Shown in pieces: positions 38,991-48,437 of a DNA stretch of 64,000 bases (its first letter is position 1; each line of letters opens with the position of its first letter). The stretch spans positions 310,001 to 374,000 of the forward strand of contig CAJYTK010000013.1 in NCBI GenBank assembly GCA_913777615.1, written 5' to 3'. The position numbers and the translations under genes were made by a program. Source of the DNA: an uncultured Agrobacterium sp. GTDB lineage: Bacteria > Pseudomonadota > Alphaproteobacteria > Rhizobiales > Rhizobiaceae. The notes under the pieces are model-generated. The model had not been told where the DNA came from, searched no databases, and was given only the letters and a program-made list of their open reading frames with translations.

Positions 38991-40994
38991 TTATATCGCT
39001 CTGGTCTTTGCCGCACGCTTGCGCTTGAGGTCAGGCGGCGTTGCCTCATCCATCAGATTGGCGATCGCATCCTCAAGCGAAAACGACGTCTGAGCCTGTG
39101 AACCCAAACGACGAATATTGACTGTACGCTCTTCGGCTTCCTTCTTGCCGCAAACGACAATGACAGGAACCTTGGTGACCGAATGTTCGCGGATCTTGTA
39201 GTTGATCTTCTCGTTGCGGAAATCCGTTTCGACCGAAAGGCCCGCTTCGCGCAAGGCTTCAGCGACTTCGCGACCGTAATCGTCGGCGTCAGACGTAATG
39301 GTGGCGACAACCACCTGGAGCGGTGCGAACCACAGCGGCATATGACCGGCGAAGTTCTCGATCAGGATGCCGAGGAAACGCTCCATCGAGCCACAGATGG
39401 CACGATGGATCATCACCGGCTGGCGCTTTTCGGACGCCTGATCGATATAGAAGGCACCGAAACGTTCCGGCAGGTTGAAGTCGACCTGGGTCGTGCCACA
39501 CTGCCATTCGCGGCCGATAGCGTCCTTCAACGTATATTCGAATTTCGGACCGTAGAACGCGCCCTCGCCCGGAAGAATGCCGGTCTTGATGCGCCCGCCG
39601 GATTGCTCCTCGATGGTCTTCAAAACGTCCGTCATCACGCTTTCGGCGCGATCCCAAAGATCATCGGAACCAACGCGTTTTTCAGGACGGGTTGAGAGCT
39701 TGACGACGATCTCCTCAAAACCGAAATCCTGATAGACCGAGAGAATTAGATCGTTGATGCGCAAGCACTCAGCCGCCATCTGCTCTTCGGTGCAAAAGAC
39801 GTGGGCGTCATCTTGGGTAAAGCCGCGAACGCGCATCAGGCCGTGAAGGGCACCCGAGGCTTCGTAGCGGTGTACGGTACCGAATTCCGCAAGACGGACA
39901 GGTAGTTCTCTATAAGACTTCAACCCATGCTTGAAGATCTGGACGTGGCCAGGGCAGTTCATCGGCTTCAGAGCAAAGACACGGTTGTCCGCTTCTTTGT
40001 CATCGGGATGGGTAAACGCGTAGGCGGATTTCACCGCGAACATGTTTTCCTGGTACCAGCCCCAGTGACCGGAGGTTTCCCACAGCGAGGCGTCCAGCAC
40101 CTGCGGTGCGTTCACTTCCTGATAGGTACCCTCAAGGTTACGGCGCATGTAGCTGGTCAGTGTCTGGAACATACGCCAGCCCTTGCCATGCCAGAACACC
40201 ACGCCTGGACCTTCTTCCTGGAAATGGAACAGATCCATTTCACGTCCTAGGCGACGATGGTCGCGTTTTTCGGCTTCCGCCAGAATATGTAGATACTGGT
40301 CCAACTGTTCCTGTGTTGCCCAGGCGGTGCCGTAAATGCGCGTCAACATCGGATTGTTGCTGTCACCACGCCAATAGGCACCCGCGACCTTCATCAGCTT
40401 GAAGGCCGTACCGATCTGACCGGTGTTGGCCATATGCGGACCACGGCAAAGGTCGAACCAGTCACCCTGATAATAGATCTTGAGATCCTGACCCTCGGGG
40501 ATCGCATCGACAAGCTCGACCTTGTAGTTTTCTCCCTTTGCGGCAAAGACTTCCTTTGCCTTCTCGCGCGACCAGATCTCGCGAGTGAAGGGCTTCGACC
40601 GGCCTATGATCTCTTTCATCTTCTTTTCGATCTTGGGCAGATCGTCCGGCGTGAAAGGCTCGTTCTTGGCGAAGTCGTAATAGAAACCGTTTTCGATGAC
40701 GGGGCCGATCGTCACCTGGGTACCGGGCCACAATTCCTGCACGGCTTCCGCCATGACGTGAGCGGCATCGTGACGAATGAGTTCAAGCGCCCGCTTGTCG
40801 TCGCGGGTGACAATCTCGATTGCGCCATCGGCAATCGTATCGGACAGGTCGCGCAATTCACCGTCCAGCGCAATGGCGATGGCTTTCTTTGCGAGCGACT
40901 TGGAAATGGATTCGGCGACGTCACGTCCGGTTGTACCCGCGGGGTACTGACGAACGGAGCCATCCGGAAATGTAAGGGAAACGGCGTCTGACAC
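38991..40994 (-). CDS. thrS: Threonine-tRNA ligase
   Basis: A 667-residue class II synthetase charging tRNA-Thr. It has the N-terminal TGS domain ([18 protein letters not shown]), a second editing domain with HVMAEAVQ, and the catalytic core with the zinc-site start [12 protein letters not shown], motif 2 around [17 protein letters not shown] and motif 3 near [17 protein letters not shown]. The C-terminal anticodon-binding domain ends the protein. It starts at GTG 40994 because AGGAG lies 7 bp upstream; the longer frame to 41021 begins at a TTG before that site. It is single in the window and no T-box-like leader is seen. Confidence 0.97.
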   Translation of the reverse strand: MSDAVSLTFPDGSVRQYPAGTTGRDVAESISKSLAKKAIAIALDGELRDLSDTIADGAIEIVTRDDKRALELIRHDAAHVMAEAVQELWPGTQVTIGPVIENGFYYDFAKNEPFTPDDLPKIEKKMKEIIGRSKPFTREIWSREKAKEVFAAKGENYKVELVDAIPEGQDLKIYYQGDWFDLCRGPHMANTGQIGTAFKLMKVAGAYWRGDSNNPMLTRIYGTAWATQEQLDQYLHILAEAEKRDHRRLGREMDLFHFQEEGPGVVFWHGKGWRMFQTLTSYMRRNLEGTYQEVNAPQVLDASLWETSGHWGWYQENMFAVKSAYAFTHPDDKEADNRVFALKPMNCPGHVQIFKHGLKSYRELPVRLAEFGTVHRYEASGALHGLMRVRGFTQDDAHVFCTEEQMAAECLRINDLILSVYQDFGFEEIVVKLSTRPEKRVGSDDLWDRAESVMTDVLKTIEEQSGGRIKTGILPGEGAFYGPKFEYTLKDAIGREWQCGTTQVDFNLPERFGAFYIDQASEKRQPVMIHRAICGSMERFLGILIENFAGHMPLWFAPLQVVVATITSDADDYGREVAEALREAGLSVETDFRNEKINYKIREHSVTKVPVIVVCGKKEAEERTVNIRRLGSQAQTSFSLEDAIANLMDEATPPDLKRKRAAKTRAI

Positions 40995-41102
40995 TTTAAT
41001 TCTCCTGTCCAGTCCCGCCAACGAATGCGGGTGGGATATTGGTCAGCCGAAACGACTGACAATGCAGCGCGTGGATACTGAAATTTGCCTATTCAGTAAA
41101 GT

Positions 41103-41537
41103 CTATTCGATTTCGGTCGAAAAACCCCAGAAAGACAGTGCATCAGAAGAAACGGATTTGAGAAAGCTCTTCAACTTCTCCTCGCCCATGTGAAGACGCA
41201 ACGCTTGCGTAACATCTTGAATAGCCGTGTCTGGCGAAAGATTATGGTCTCGCCTGAAGAACATGACCTCCTCTTGCAGTCTGAGCCTTGTATCGAAAGG
41301 AACGGCTGGCTCGCCCATCGTCCAGTCAGCGACGAAAAGTGCCCGCAGGCCCGGCTTTAGCAACCCAGCAAACGCCAAACTCTGATCCGGCGTCAGACGT
41401 CGCCGGAACACACGAAGCACCGCCTCAAGCGTCGTGAAGGCACGATGCGTCGTGCTGAGCATGGCTCTGTCGCGAACATCGACAAGCGCAGCTTCAAAAT
41501 CTCGGGATGCACTAATGTATTCCTGTGGTACCGTCAT
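41103..41537 (-). CDS. DUF2267 domain protein
   Basis: 144 residues matching DUF2267: FTTLEAVLRVFRRRLTPDQS, the all-helical pattern LPxxLR-like LKPGLRALFVADW, and EVMFFRRDHNLSPDTAIQDV near the end. Two such helical bundles fit the family. Cytoplasmic, function unknown. It lies 9 bp upstream of nothing on its own strand but follows yidD (stop of yidD at 41547), so yidD and this gene may be co-transcribed on the minus strand. Confidence 0.85.
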   Translation of the reverse strand: MTVPQEYISASRDFEAALVDVRDRAMLSTTHRAFTTLEAVLRVFRRRLTPDQSLAFAGLLKPGLRALFVADWTMGEPAVPFDTRLRLQEEVMFFRRDHNLSPDTAIQDVTQALRLHMGEEKLKSFLKSVSSDALSFWGFSTEIE

Positions 41538-41546
41538 GAACCAGCA

Positions 41547-41909
41547 TCAACCTTCGTGCTTTCCGAGAGTCCAGAGCCTCCAAAGCTGCCAAAAACGGAC
41601 AGATCGAAGGCTATCTGGCACAGCATTGTATCCCGTCGTTCCACCCGGTCCACACCGTGCGACGCGAAACAAGCTCAGCCACCCTCCAGACCATAATCCG
41701 TGGCGGGCGATCGCTTCATATCCATATTCGGAACATGTCGGAATGTGACGGCAGGAGTTTCCGATGAAGCCGGAAAGCGTCAGTTGATAGAGCCGGATGA
41801 ATCCCATGCCAAACAGCCTGCCGGGCGTCTTCGCAAATGGTCCATTCCAATTCCGAGAGCGGTTTGGAGATTTGCGCGGTTTATCGTGACAACCCGGTTG
41901 TCCACACAT
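41547..41909 (-). CDS. yidD: Membrane protein insertion efficiency factor YidD
   Basis: 120 residues with the YidD core GFIRLYQLTLSGFIGNSCRH, then PTCSEYGYEAI and the end RCGPGGTTGYNAVPD (typically CxPxxxGGxDPVP in this family). It is membrane-peripheral and assists YidC-dependent insertion. Here it is not in the usual rpmH-rnpA-yidD-yidC cluster but next to a SUF scaffold gene (4-bp gap) and DUF2267, an arrangement known from Rhizobiales. A 30-residue basic N-terminal extension precedes the core; a later start cannot be excluded. Confidence 0.92.
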   Translation of the reverse strand: MCGQPGCHDKPRKSPNRSRNWNGPFAKTPGRLFGMGFIRLYQLTLSGFIGNSCRHIPTCSEYGYEAIARHGLWSGGWLSLFRVARCGPGGTTGYNAVPDSLRSVRFWQLWRLWTLGKHEG

Positions 41910-41913
41910 CAGA

Positions 41914-42360
41914 TCAACTCGCTTCGGACAGAGACTTTTCAGCCTCCAGCTGGTCCAGGCAGTCGCAAATCGCCTCGAAGGTGAGCATCGTCGAGGCGTG
42001 GCGAGCCTTATAATCTTTGACGGGCTTCAGCACCCGCATATCTTCGAAGCGACCCGATGGCCCCTCGCCGCCCGCAGTCAGCATGTCGATCATGTCCTGG
42101 CGCGCCTTGCGGATTTCACCGCTTGTTGCACCGATCACATGATGCGCCATGATCGAAGATGATGCCTGCCCCAAGGCACACGCGCGCACCTCGTGAGAAA
42201 AGGCCGAAACAATTTCGCCGTCCATCTTCAGATAGACCTTAACTTTGGACCCGCACAATTTGGAATGTTTCTGTGCTTGCACCTGCGCATCCGGCATCGC
42301 TCCGGTGAGCGGAATATTGCCGGCAAAGTCAAGGATGCGGTTGTTGTAAATGTCATCCAT
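41914..42360 (-). CDS. Iron-sulfur cluster assembly scaffold protein (SufU/IscU-like)
   Basis: 148 residues with the NifU-N/IscU fold. The three cluster-ligand cysteines are Cys36 (SKLCGSKVKVYL), Cys61 (RACALGQASSSIMA) and a third in the C-terminal AICDCLDQL. It is a transient scaffold delivering iron-sulfur clusters; the remaining suf or isc genes are not in this window. ATG 42360 fits the family start (MDDIYNNRIL); a longer frame to 42411 adds a Gly/Pro-rich 17-residue leader without a ribosome binding site. It is coupled to yidD (4-bp gap) and divergent from folE. Confidence 0.9.
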   Translation of the reverse strand: MDDIYNNRILDFAGNIPLTGAMPDAQVQAQKHSKLCGSKVKVYLKMDGEIVSAFSHEVRACALGQASSSIMAHHVIGATSGEIRKARQDMIDMLTAGGEGPSGRFEDMRVLKPVKDYKARHASTMLTFEAICDCLDQLEAEKSLSEAS

Positions 42361-42632
42361 TATCGAAGATCCAAGTGAATGCCCAGGAACGATGGGACCG
42401 ATGTCATTCATTTACTAAACGATGTGTCGCTATGGGAAAAGCTTTGCGGCCCATGCCAGGCGTAATATGTTAACTCATTCACCATACATCAAGCGACGAT
42501 GAAATAATGGTGGCCTGTGGCAGAAACTCTTGCCAAAAAATGGAAAAACAACCAGATAGCAGCTATCTGACATGAAAATGTCGCTGCAATATGCGTTCAG
42601 GTGTGGCCTTGACCCTCACCGGGAGATCAAAA

Positions 42633-43259
42633 ATGGATGCAATCGTGAAGAAATTTCCTGGCGCTGATGCGACAGACGATGAGACAAAGAATCGCCCTAC
42701 TCAGGAAGACGCCGAGGATGCCGTGAGGGTTCTGCTGCGCTGGGCAGGCGACAATCCCGATCGCGAGGGCTTGCTGGACACACCTAAGCGCGTCGCCAAG
42801 GCTTATCGCGAACTCTTCTCCGGGTATGATATCGATGCAAAGGACGTGCTTGGCACATTCTTCGAGGAAGTCGGCGGATATGACGACATCATTCTCGTGC
42901 GCGACATTCCGTTCTTCTCGCACTGCGAACATCACATGGTGCCGATCATCGGCAAGGCGCATGTAGCCTACCTGCCGAATGGCCGTGTCCTCGGCCTGTC
43001 CAAAATCGCTCGCGTGGTGGAGGTTTTCGGCCGCCGGCTGCAGACCCAGGAAACCATGACGGCGCAGATCGCATCTGCCATTGAAACCACGCTGAAGCCA
43101 CGCGGCGTTGCCGTGATGATCGACGCGGAGCATATGTGCATGTCCATGCGCGGTGTGCAAAAGCAAGGCTCCACGACATTGACGACGAGCTTCACCGGTG
43201 CATTCAAGAAGGACCCTGCAGAGCAGGCCCGTTTCATGTCCATGGTGCGCAATCGATAA
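42633..43259 (+). CDS. folE: GTP cyclohydrolase I (FolE type IA)
   Basis: 208 residues. It converts GTP to 7,8-dihydroneopterin triphosphate for folate synthesis. Zinc ligands are Cys98 and His101 in [11 protein letters not shown] and Cys169 in [13 protein letters not shown]. Other motifs are [14 protein letters not shown] and [20 protein letters not shown] 42633 is chosen because GGGAG lies 7 bp before it; the frame extends back to 42591. It is followed after 31 bp by hisI. The 272-bp divergent gap to the SUF scaffold carries a short palindrome GATAGC/GCTATC. Confidence 0.97.
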   Translation: MDAIVKKFPGADATDDETKNRPTQEDAEDAVRVLLRWAGDNPDREGLLDTPKRVAKAYRELFSGYDIDAKDVLGTFFEEVGGYDDIILVRDIPFFSHCEHHMVPIIGKAHVAYLPNGRVLGLSKIARVVEVFGRRLQTQETMTAQIASAIETTLKPRGVAVMIDAEHMCMSMRGVQKQGSTTLTTSFTGAFKKDPAEQARFMSMVRNR

Positions 43260-43290
43260 GTCGATTGACGCTCGGTAAACAGGGTAAGTC

Positions 43291-43755
43291 ATGTCAGCCA
43301 TTTTCCCCTCGGCGCCATCCGACAAGACGGCGCTGGAAGCATCCGGGCCGTTCTCTCCAAAGTTCGACGCGAACGGGCTTGTAACTGCGGTGGTCACCGA
43401 CGTCAAAGACGGTGAACTGCTGATGGTGGCGCACATGAACGCGGAGGCGCTGAAGCTGACGCTGGAAACCGGTATCGCGCATTACTACAGCCGCTCGCGA
43501 AACAAGATCTGGAAGAAGGGAGAAACCTCTGGCAATCTCCAGACTGTTCGCGAGTTTCGCACCGATTGCGATCAGGATGCTGTCTGGCTGAAAGTATCCG
43601 TTGCCGGCCATGATGCTACTTGCCATACCGGGCGCCGCTCCTGCTTCTACCGTACCGTGACGCTGGAAAACGGAACCGCGATCACGACCGTAATCGACGA
43701 TGAGCGGCACTTCGATCCGGAAGCCACCTACGGGTCCTCCACACCGTCCTCATAA
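43291..43755 (+). CDS. hisI: Phosphoribosyl-AMP cyclohydrolase
   Basis: 154 residues, the third step of histidine biosynthesis. Metal-binding residues are in [12 protein letters not shown] (Asp92, Asp94, Asp96), and the zinc cysteines Cys111 and Cys118 are in [19 protein letters not shown] is a family-typical substrate motif. It is a stand-alone HisI without the HisE domain, and, as common in Rhizobiales, it lies away from the main his operon behind folE. Confidence 0.96.
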   Translation: MSAIFPSAPSDKTALEASGPFSPKFDANGLVTAVVTDVKDGELLMVAHMNAEALKLTLETGIAHYYSRSRNKIWKKGETSGNLQTVREFRTDCDQDAVWLKVSVAGHDATCHTGRRSCFYRTVTLENGTAITTVIDDERHFDPEATYGSSTPSS

Positions 43756-43855
43756 AGGCCGGAATCTTTTCGATTTCTTTGCTCTTTGCTGCGATGATCG
43801 GAGAAAACCACGGGAAACTGTGGTTTCCGCGGGAGATGCTAGTGGGAGAGATCGA

Positions 43856-44809
43856 ATGCTTGGATGGGGAATAAACCGCGACAATCCGTCGTCCGCGAAC
43901 ACGCTCGATACCCTGGAAAAACTCGCGCCGAAACCAAAGTCAGCATTACCGGCCAACCGCATCGCGCTTGCGCTTGGCGGAGGGGCAGCACGCGGATGGG
44001 CGCATATCGGCGTGCTTCGTGCGCTTGATGAAGCCGGCGTCAAGATCGGGATGATTGCAGGCACGTCGATCGGGGCGCTCGTCGGTGGGTGCTATCTCGC
44101 CGGAAAGCTGAACGAACTTGAAGAATTTGCGCGTTCTCTCACCATGAGGCGCATCGCCGGCTTGTTGGACCTCACGATCGGCGGTAGCGGACTGTTTGGC
44201 GGTATGCGCCTGACCAAGCGGATGCAGGAGCATCTCGAGGGTCTCAATATCGAGGATCTCGAACATCCTTTTATCGCCGTCGCAACGGAATTACGCACCG
44301 GCCACGAAGTGTGGGTTCACCAGGGCAACCTGATCACCGCGCTTCGTTCATCCTATGCTCTGCCCGGTATATTCGAGCCGGTGCGCTGCAATGGCAGGAC
44401 GTTGATCGATGGCGCCCTGGTCAATCCTGTCCCCGTATCGGTCTGCCGCGCCTATGAGCAGGCTCTCGTGGTGGCGGTCAACCTCAACTACGATATTTTC
44501 GGTCGCTCTGCGGTCGTGAAGCACGGCGCTGGTTCCGAACACGATCGAAGCGAAAGCCCAACACCCACTGCCGCGACGTCAAGAATAGGGCTTCCCGGTG
44601 TTATGGTTCAGGCGTTCAATATCATTCAGGACCGGATTTCGCGCGCACGGCTTGCTGGCGATCCGCCGGACTTGACCCTTCATCCGCGCATCAGCCATAT
44701 CGGCCTTTCGGAATTCCATCGCGCTGCGGAAGCCATCGATCAAGGCTATGAGGAAACACGCTCCAGAATTCCTGAAATGAAGCGCATGCAACAGGTATTC
44801 CAACCATGA
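43856..44809 (+). CDS. Patatin-like phospholipase family protein
   Basis: 317 residues from ATG 43856 (GGGAGAG at 6 bp; the frame runs back to 43700 inside hisI, which is rejected). It has the patatin catalytic dyad: oxyanion loop GGGAARGW, nucleophile Ser71 in GTSIGA and Asp185 in IDGALVNPVP. It resembles the RssA-like bacterial group of lipid acyl hydrolases; the substrate is unknown. No signal peptide, so cytoplasmic or membrane-peripheral. It is 100 bp downstream of hisI and convergent with the CBS protein gene. Confidence 0.92.
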   Translation: MLGWGINRDNPSSANTLDTLEKLAPKPKSALPANRIALALGGGAARGWAHIGVLRALDEAGVKIGMIAGTSIGALVGGCYLAGKLNELEEFARSLTMRRIAGLLDLTIGGSGLFGGMRLTKRMQEHLEGLNIEDLEHPFIAVATELRTGHEVWVHQGNLITALRSSYALPGIFEPVRCNGRTLIDGALVNPVPVSVCRAYEQALVVAVNLNYDIFGRSAVVKHGAGSEHDRSESPTPTAATSRIGLPGVMVQAFNIIQDRISRARLAGDPPDLTLHPRISHIGLSEFHRAAEAIDQGYEETRSRIPEMKRMQQVFQP

Positions 44810-44854
44810 AGCAAAAGGCAGACCGAGCGGCCTGCCTCATATTTCATGCGTTGA

Positions 44855-45289
44855 TCAGCCGGCGATATAAGCCTTGATGTGCGCCGCTTCGGTTTCGATC
44901 TCACCGATGCGCGCCTTGACCACGTCACCGATAGATATGATTCCGGCCAGACGACCATCGGCTTCAACAGGCAGGTGACGGAACCTGCCGCCCGTCATCG
45001 TTTCCATCAGATCGTCGGTGGTTGTTTCCTCCGTGCAGCGTGTGACGTTCTTGGTCATCACGTCGGCAACACGCGTCTCCAAGGCGGCGGAAGCCTTGGC
45101 GGCGACAGCGCGAACCAGATCGCGTTCGGTGAAAATACCAAGAACTGCGCCATTATAATCCGTCACCACCACGGCTCCGATACGATGCTCATAAAGCGTC
45201 ACGGCAGCATCGGCCAGCGTCATATCCGGGTCGACCGTGACGACCTCTCGTCCTTTGAGATCCAGAATTTCTTTGACAAATATCGGCAT
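44855..45289 (-). CDS. Two-CBS-domain protein
   Basis: 144 residues forming one Bateman module: CBS1 about 10-68 (VVTVDPDMTLADAAVTLYEH, GIFTERDLVRAV) and CBS2 about 74-130 (VADVMTKNVTRCTEETTTDD, HLPVEADGRLAGIISIGDVV). Such stand-alone modules bind AMP, ATP or similar ligands and regulate partner proteins. No partner domain is fused. It is monocistronic and follows the rhomboid gene on the same strand with a 182-bp gap. Confidence 0.92.
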   Translation of the reverse strand: MPIFVKEILDLKGREVVTVDPDMTLADAAVTLYEHRIGAVVVTDYNGAVLGIFTERDLVRAVAAKASAALETRVADVMTKNVTRCTEETTTDDLMETMTGGRFRHLPVEADGRLAGIISIGDVVKARIGEIETEAAHIKAYIAG

Positions 45290-45471
45290 GCATACCTCCC
45301 TTTTTCATTGCTGCCGGTTGTCCCTGCCCAGTCTCCTCCCGAACGCGAACCACCGTCAATGAATTTTTGCTCTGCCTGAGAGGGGAAAGCAACAGCCTTT
45401 TGAAATCTTATAGCCTCCGTTCGCCCATAAAGATTCGAAACCATTCAGACCGTTTCAATCGATGGAGCAGA

Positions 45472-46227
45472 CTATAAATCGACCGGCTTGCGATCAAACA
45501 GCGCGAAGAAGAGGAAGCCGAAGAAGAAGCCGAATATGTGTGCGTCCCAGGCTACCGCGCCACCGACATCGCCAAAAAGAGGAACACCGAAAGCGACGAT
45601 AATGTTACCGGCCAGCCACATGAGCGTGAAGATGAGAACTGTGCGGTTGGATAGAGCCTCAACGATGCCCTGGCGCGGCAACGTGTGCCCGAAGGCCGGG
45701 TGGTAGCGCTGTCCACGCGGCGGGAAGGCGAAGCGGCAGGCAGCTCCCATAAGTGCCGAAACGACGCCGGAGGCACCAATGAGAACAGTGACGCTTCCCC
45801 AGTCGAGCGCGGCATGACCGAAGGCGGACATCCCCGCCGAAACCACCCAGAACACCGCAAACCGTGCTGTACCGATACGGCGTGCAACAGGTGCTCCAAA
45901 CGCCATAAGCCACAGTCCGTTGAACAGGATGTGCTCTACGCCACCATGGAGAAAGGAATAAGTCAGCGGCGTCCATAGCCACTCAAGCCCCTGTTGTGAC
46001 AGCGGAACGGTGTAGCGCGCGGGTATGAAGCCGAAAGTAAAGACGAACTGACCATACATCTCGTCCGACATCAGATATGTCGAACCGGCCTGAAGGGCGA
46101 TCATGAACCCCAACACAGCCACCAAGATAAAGGGAAGGTTGAAGACCGGTTGTTTCTGACGCGGTGGCGGCTGGTCTGATTGCTCTTGTTGTTCTCCACC
46201 TTCATGATGCGTCATTTGGTATTCCAT
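45472..46227 (-). CDS. Rhomboid family intramembrane serine protease
   Basis: 251 residues with six or seven membrane helices. The catalytic dyad is Ser153 in GASGVVSAL (GxSG motif) and His230 in WDAHIFGFFFG; the conserved oxyanion-side His/Asn segment is SFLHGGVEHILFNG. The N-terminal 28 residues are polar and Gln/Pro-rich (cytoplasmic). It cleaves transmembrane substrates within the bilayer; the targets are unknown. A start at the fifth residue (MTHHEGG) is also possible. Confidence 0.93.
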   Translation of the reverse strand: MEYQMTHHEGGEQQEQSDQPPPRQKQPVFNLPFILVAVLGFMIALQAGSTYLMSDEMYGQFVFTFGFIPARYTVPLSQQGLEWLWTPLTYSFLHGGVEHILFNGLWLMAFGAPVARRIGTARFAVFWVVSAGMSAFGHAALDWGSVTVLIGASGVVSALMGAACRFAFPPRGQRYHPAFGHTLPRQGIVEALSNRTVLIFTLMWLAGNIIVAFGVPLFGDVGGAVAWDAHIFGFFFGFLFFALFDRKPVDL

Positions 46228-46554
46228 TTCCTGTCGCGTGAGCCGATCAGACCATTATAGGAACCCTAACTCAAATAAAAGCGGGTGTGGCACGGTCGAC
46301 CAGACCCGGTTGATAATCCTTGCCGCAGTCCAATGATTGCTGGTGATGCGGGATTAATCCGCAGATAAAGTCTGCCTGCTTCCGAAGTCTTTCCCGTGAC
46401 AGAACAGTTGTGGATCAAAACGATACAGTCGATCCTGAATTTTGCCGATTAGGCGTGGCTATAACGCCCCGATATTGCTGTACAACACAACTGTCTGTTA
46501 ACCCGCGCATAGTACACAGAGCTATTCTTCCACTCATGCAACATAGCGCAGGCC
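46228..46554. other. Intergenic region without a gene (rhomboid / PilZ)
   Basis: A 327-bp divergent spacer. It contains an imperfect long inverted repeat: ACAGTTGTG (46404-46412) and CACAACTGT (46486-46494), 73 bp apart, with AACAG/CTGTT extensions. Nothing that looks like a coding frame with a ribosome binding site is present. It probably holds the promoters of both flanking genes. Confidence 0.5.
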
Positions 46555-47157
46555 ATGTTTTCAAATTTAGCTCATACTTACGCCCCAAAACCAGTCGACG
46601 TCGCCGAACCGCCGGTGAGCGTCGGTCTGCCTGGACGCTTGATGCTTCCAAATGAGGAGGAGTATGATTGCACCGCGACCGAAATGACCGCAGGAAGCGC
46701 CAGACTGACCTGCTTTGCCAGGCCGAGCCGCAATGACCGGATCATCATTTACCTGCAGCATATCGGACGCGTAGAAGGCAAGGTTACGCAACTCACGCCC
46801 GACGGATTCTGCATCGCCATAGCGGCGACGGAACGGAAGCGAGAAAAGCTTGCAGCGCAATTGGCATGGATCGCCAAGCGCCAGTCTCTTGGCCTGCCAG
46901 AAGACAGACGTCACGACCGTCTTACACCCCGCCACCCCAACGCCAGCTTGTTGCTGAATGACGGCAACACCGTTTCCTGCCGCATCATTGACCTTTCCCT
47001 TTCGGGTGCCGCAATCGAGATTGAAAATCGCCCTGCAATCGGTACGACCGTGCGGCTGGGAACGATGGGTGGCCGCATTGTCCGCCACTTCATGGAAGGT
47101 GTGGCGATCGAGTTCGATAGCATCCAGTCTCGAGACGCGCTGATCGAGTTTCTCTAA
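46555..47157 (+). CDS. PilZ domain protein (tandem PilZ-like)
   Basis: 200 residues. The C-terminal half (about 118-200) is a PilZ domain with the c-di-GMP motifs RRHDRLTPR (Arg122, Arg126) and DLSLSGAAIE (Asp147, Ser149, Gly151). The N-terminal half (about 20-90) has the same strand pattern (VGLPGRLMLPN, ARLTCFARPSRNDRIIIYLQ) but lacks the arginine motif, so it looks like a divergent non-binding PilZ-like copy. It could be a receptor for c-di-GMP made, for example, by the GGDEF protein at 13204; the output is unknown. A hairpin terminator follows. Confidence 0.9.
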   Translation: MFSNLAHTYAPKPVDVAEPPVSVGLPGRLMLPNEEEYDCTATEMTAGSARLTCFARPSRNDRIIIYLQHIGRVEGKVTQLTPDGFCIAIAATERKREKLAAQLAWIAKRQSLGLPEDRRHDRLTPRHPNASLLLNDGNTVSCRIIDLSLSGAAIEIENRPAIGTTVRLGTMGGRIVRHFMEGVAIEFDSIQSRDALIEFL

Positions 47158-47183
47158 CACATCCTCACGATCAACGTTTTACG

Positions 47184-47212
47184 ACCGGCGACGACTGTTC
47201 GCCGGTTTTTTG
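47184..47212 (+). terminator. Terminator after the PilZ gene
   Basis: Stem ACCGGCG / CGCCGGT (47184-47190 with 47200-47206), 9-nt loop, followed by TTTTTTG. Confidence 0.75.
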
Positions 47213-47723
47213 ATTCCTCGCGACATGCCTCATGTCCGGACCCGCCTGCGCATAATCATGGCGCATTCGGATCACGCGCCACTCGTGGAAGGCGCCCCCA
47301 CTGCCTCGACAACTGCTTCAAAACGGGATTCTCAAAAAAATTCCGGAGAAAACGTACAAAAATTCTCACAAAATCTCTTCTTAAGCACAACTTTTGAATG
47401 ATTTTATTTCAATCTCTCCACTAGAGAGTCATATTTTCATGGTTAACTATGAGTGTCACTCATCGCAAAACCATCTCTCAGGCTCTTATTTTGCCTTTCG
47501 TATTAACCCTGACTCGGCCCCAGCCTCCGAGAAAACGGGTGGTTTCCTCGCCGCTCCAAATTATTGAACTAACAGAAAAGCTAAAATTTAAATCAAAACA
47601 GCCTCAAAAACGCATCAAATAAGCCTTTGTTTTTGCTCAATTTAAGCTCGAATTTGAGCGCCGTTTTTTGCGTGCGATCAAAGTGTCGCTGGCATTGTCT
47701 TCCTCACAACGGGGAGACAAGAT
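47213..47723. other. Gene-poor AT-rich region upstream of the BTLCP gene
   Basis: About 510 bp with no convincing protein gene. From about 47380 it is clearly more AT-rich than the neighbouring coding DNA and it ends with a terminator-like hairpin at 47635-47669. A 57-codon frame at 47449-47622 has no ribosome binding site. The stretch could hold a small RNA, a long leader of the BTLCP gene, or only promoters. Confidence 0.4.
47635..47669 (+). terminator. Terminator-like hairpin 55 bp before the BTLCP start
   Basis: GCTCAA (47635-47640) pairs with TTGAGC (47654-47659), with partial pairing of the inner TT/AA, and GCCG followed by six T (47664-47669). There is no annotated gene for it to terminate. 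Confidence 0.5.
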
Positions 47724-48335
47724 ATGAAAAAATACAGCCGTTTGGGACTGACCGTATTAGCACTGACGATTGGCGCATTTGCCCCACAGGCAGAAGCGTC
47801 TCCAGGAGCTGCAATGCGGATCATTGGTAAAGCCAACCCGCCCATTGGGCATTATGAATTCTGCCAGACCTACCAGAGCGAATGTAAGCCGACCTCCGCC
47901 GACATGGGCCCGATGAAGCTGACGGAAGAGGCCTGGAAAACAATTCTGGACGTAAACTATACCGTCAACACGACGATTACGCCTGCAACGGACATGGAAA
48001 TCTACGGCGTCGAAGAGCGGTGGGCTTATCCCACAACAGCCGGAGACTGCGAGGATTTCGTGCTGCTGAAGCGCAAGATGCTGATGAGCAAAGGCATCGC
48101 GGCATCCAATCTGCTGATCACCGTGGTATTGCAACCAAATGGTTCAGGCCATGCCGTGCTGACCGTCCGGACCGATCGTGGCGATTTCATTCTCGACAAT
48201 CTGCGCAACAAGGTCATGGACTGGTCCGAGACGGAGTACACGTATCTCAAGCGCCAGGACTCCTCCAATCCAGGCCGTTGGGTCAAAGTTCAGGATGGCC
48301 GCAACGTTAGTGCTGTTGCAGGCATCAACAACTGA
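47724..48335 (+). CDS. Transglutaminase-like cysteine peptidase (BTLCP), secreted
   Basis: 203 residues with a Sec signal peptide (about 1-25, GLTVLALTIGAFAPQAEA). The papain-like transglutaminase triad is Cys109 in TAGDCEDFVLLK, His143 in GSGHAVLTV and Asp158 in FILDNL. This is the bacterial transglutaminase-like cysteine proteinase family (DUF920), related to LapG, which releases adhesins in response to c-di-GMP. No LapD or adhesin gene is nearby, so the substrate is unknown. GGGGAGAC precedes ATG 47724. A strong terminator closes the unit. Confidence 0.92.
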   Translation: MKKYSRLGLTVLALTIGAFAPQAEASPGAAMRIIGKANPPIGHYEFCQTYQSECKPTSADMGPMKLTEEAWKTILDVNYTVNTTITPATDMEIYGVEERWAYPTTAGDCEDFVLLKRKMLMSKGIAASNLLITVVLQPNGSGHAVLTVRTDRGDFILDNLRNKVMDWSETEYTYLKRQDSSNPGRWVKVQDGRNVSAVAGINN

Positions 48336-48392
48336 TGATGCAGCGATGACAGAGGTTCATGGCCGATCGCCTCACCCCGTGTCGATCGTGCC

Positions 48393-48430
48393 AAAAGCCG
48401 GCTCCGTTGCCCCCGGAGCCGGCTTTTCGT
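48393..48430. terminator. Bidirectional terminator between BTLCP and DUF1489 genes
   Basis: A perfect 14-bp stem AAAAGCCGGCTCCG / CGGAGCCGGCTTTT (48393-48406 with 48414-48427) with a 7-nt loop and A/T flanks on both sides; the DUF1489 gene ends at 48438. Confidence 0.9.
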
Positions 48431-48437
48431 TTTCACC

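Noticed and set aside
40995-41102. Possible T-box or attenuator before thrS
   Set aside because: No specifier loop, T-box sequence or terminator-antiterminator pair is visible.
47449-47622. 57-codon frame in the AT-rich region upstream of BTLCP
   Set aside because: No ribosome binding site, skewed composition, no recognisable features.
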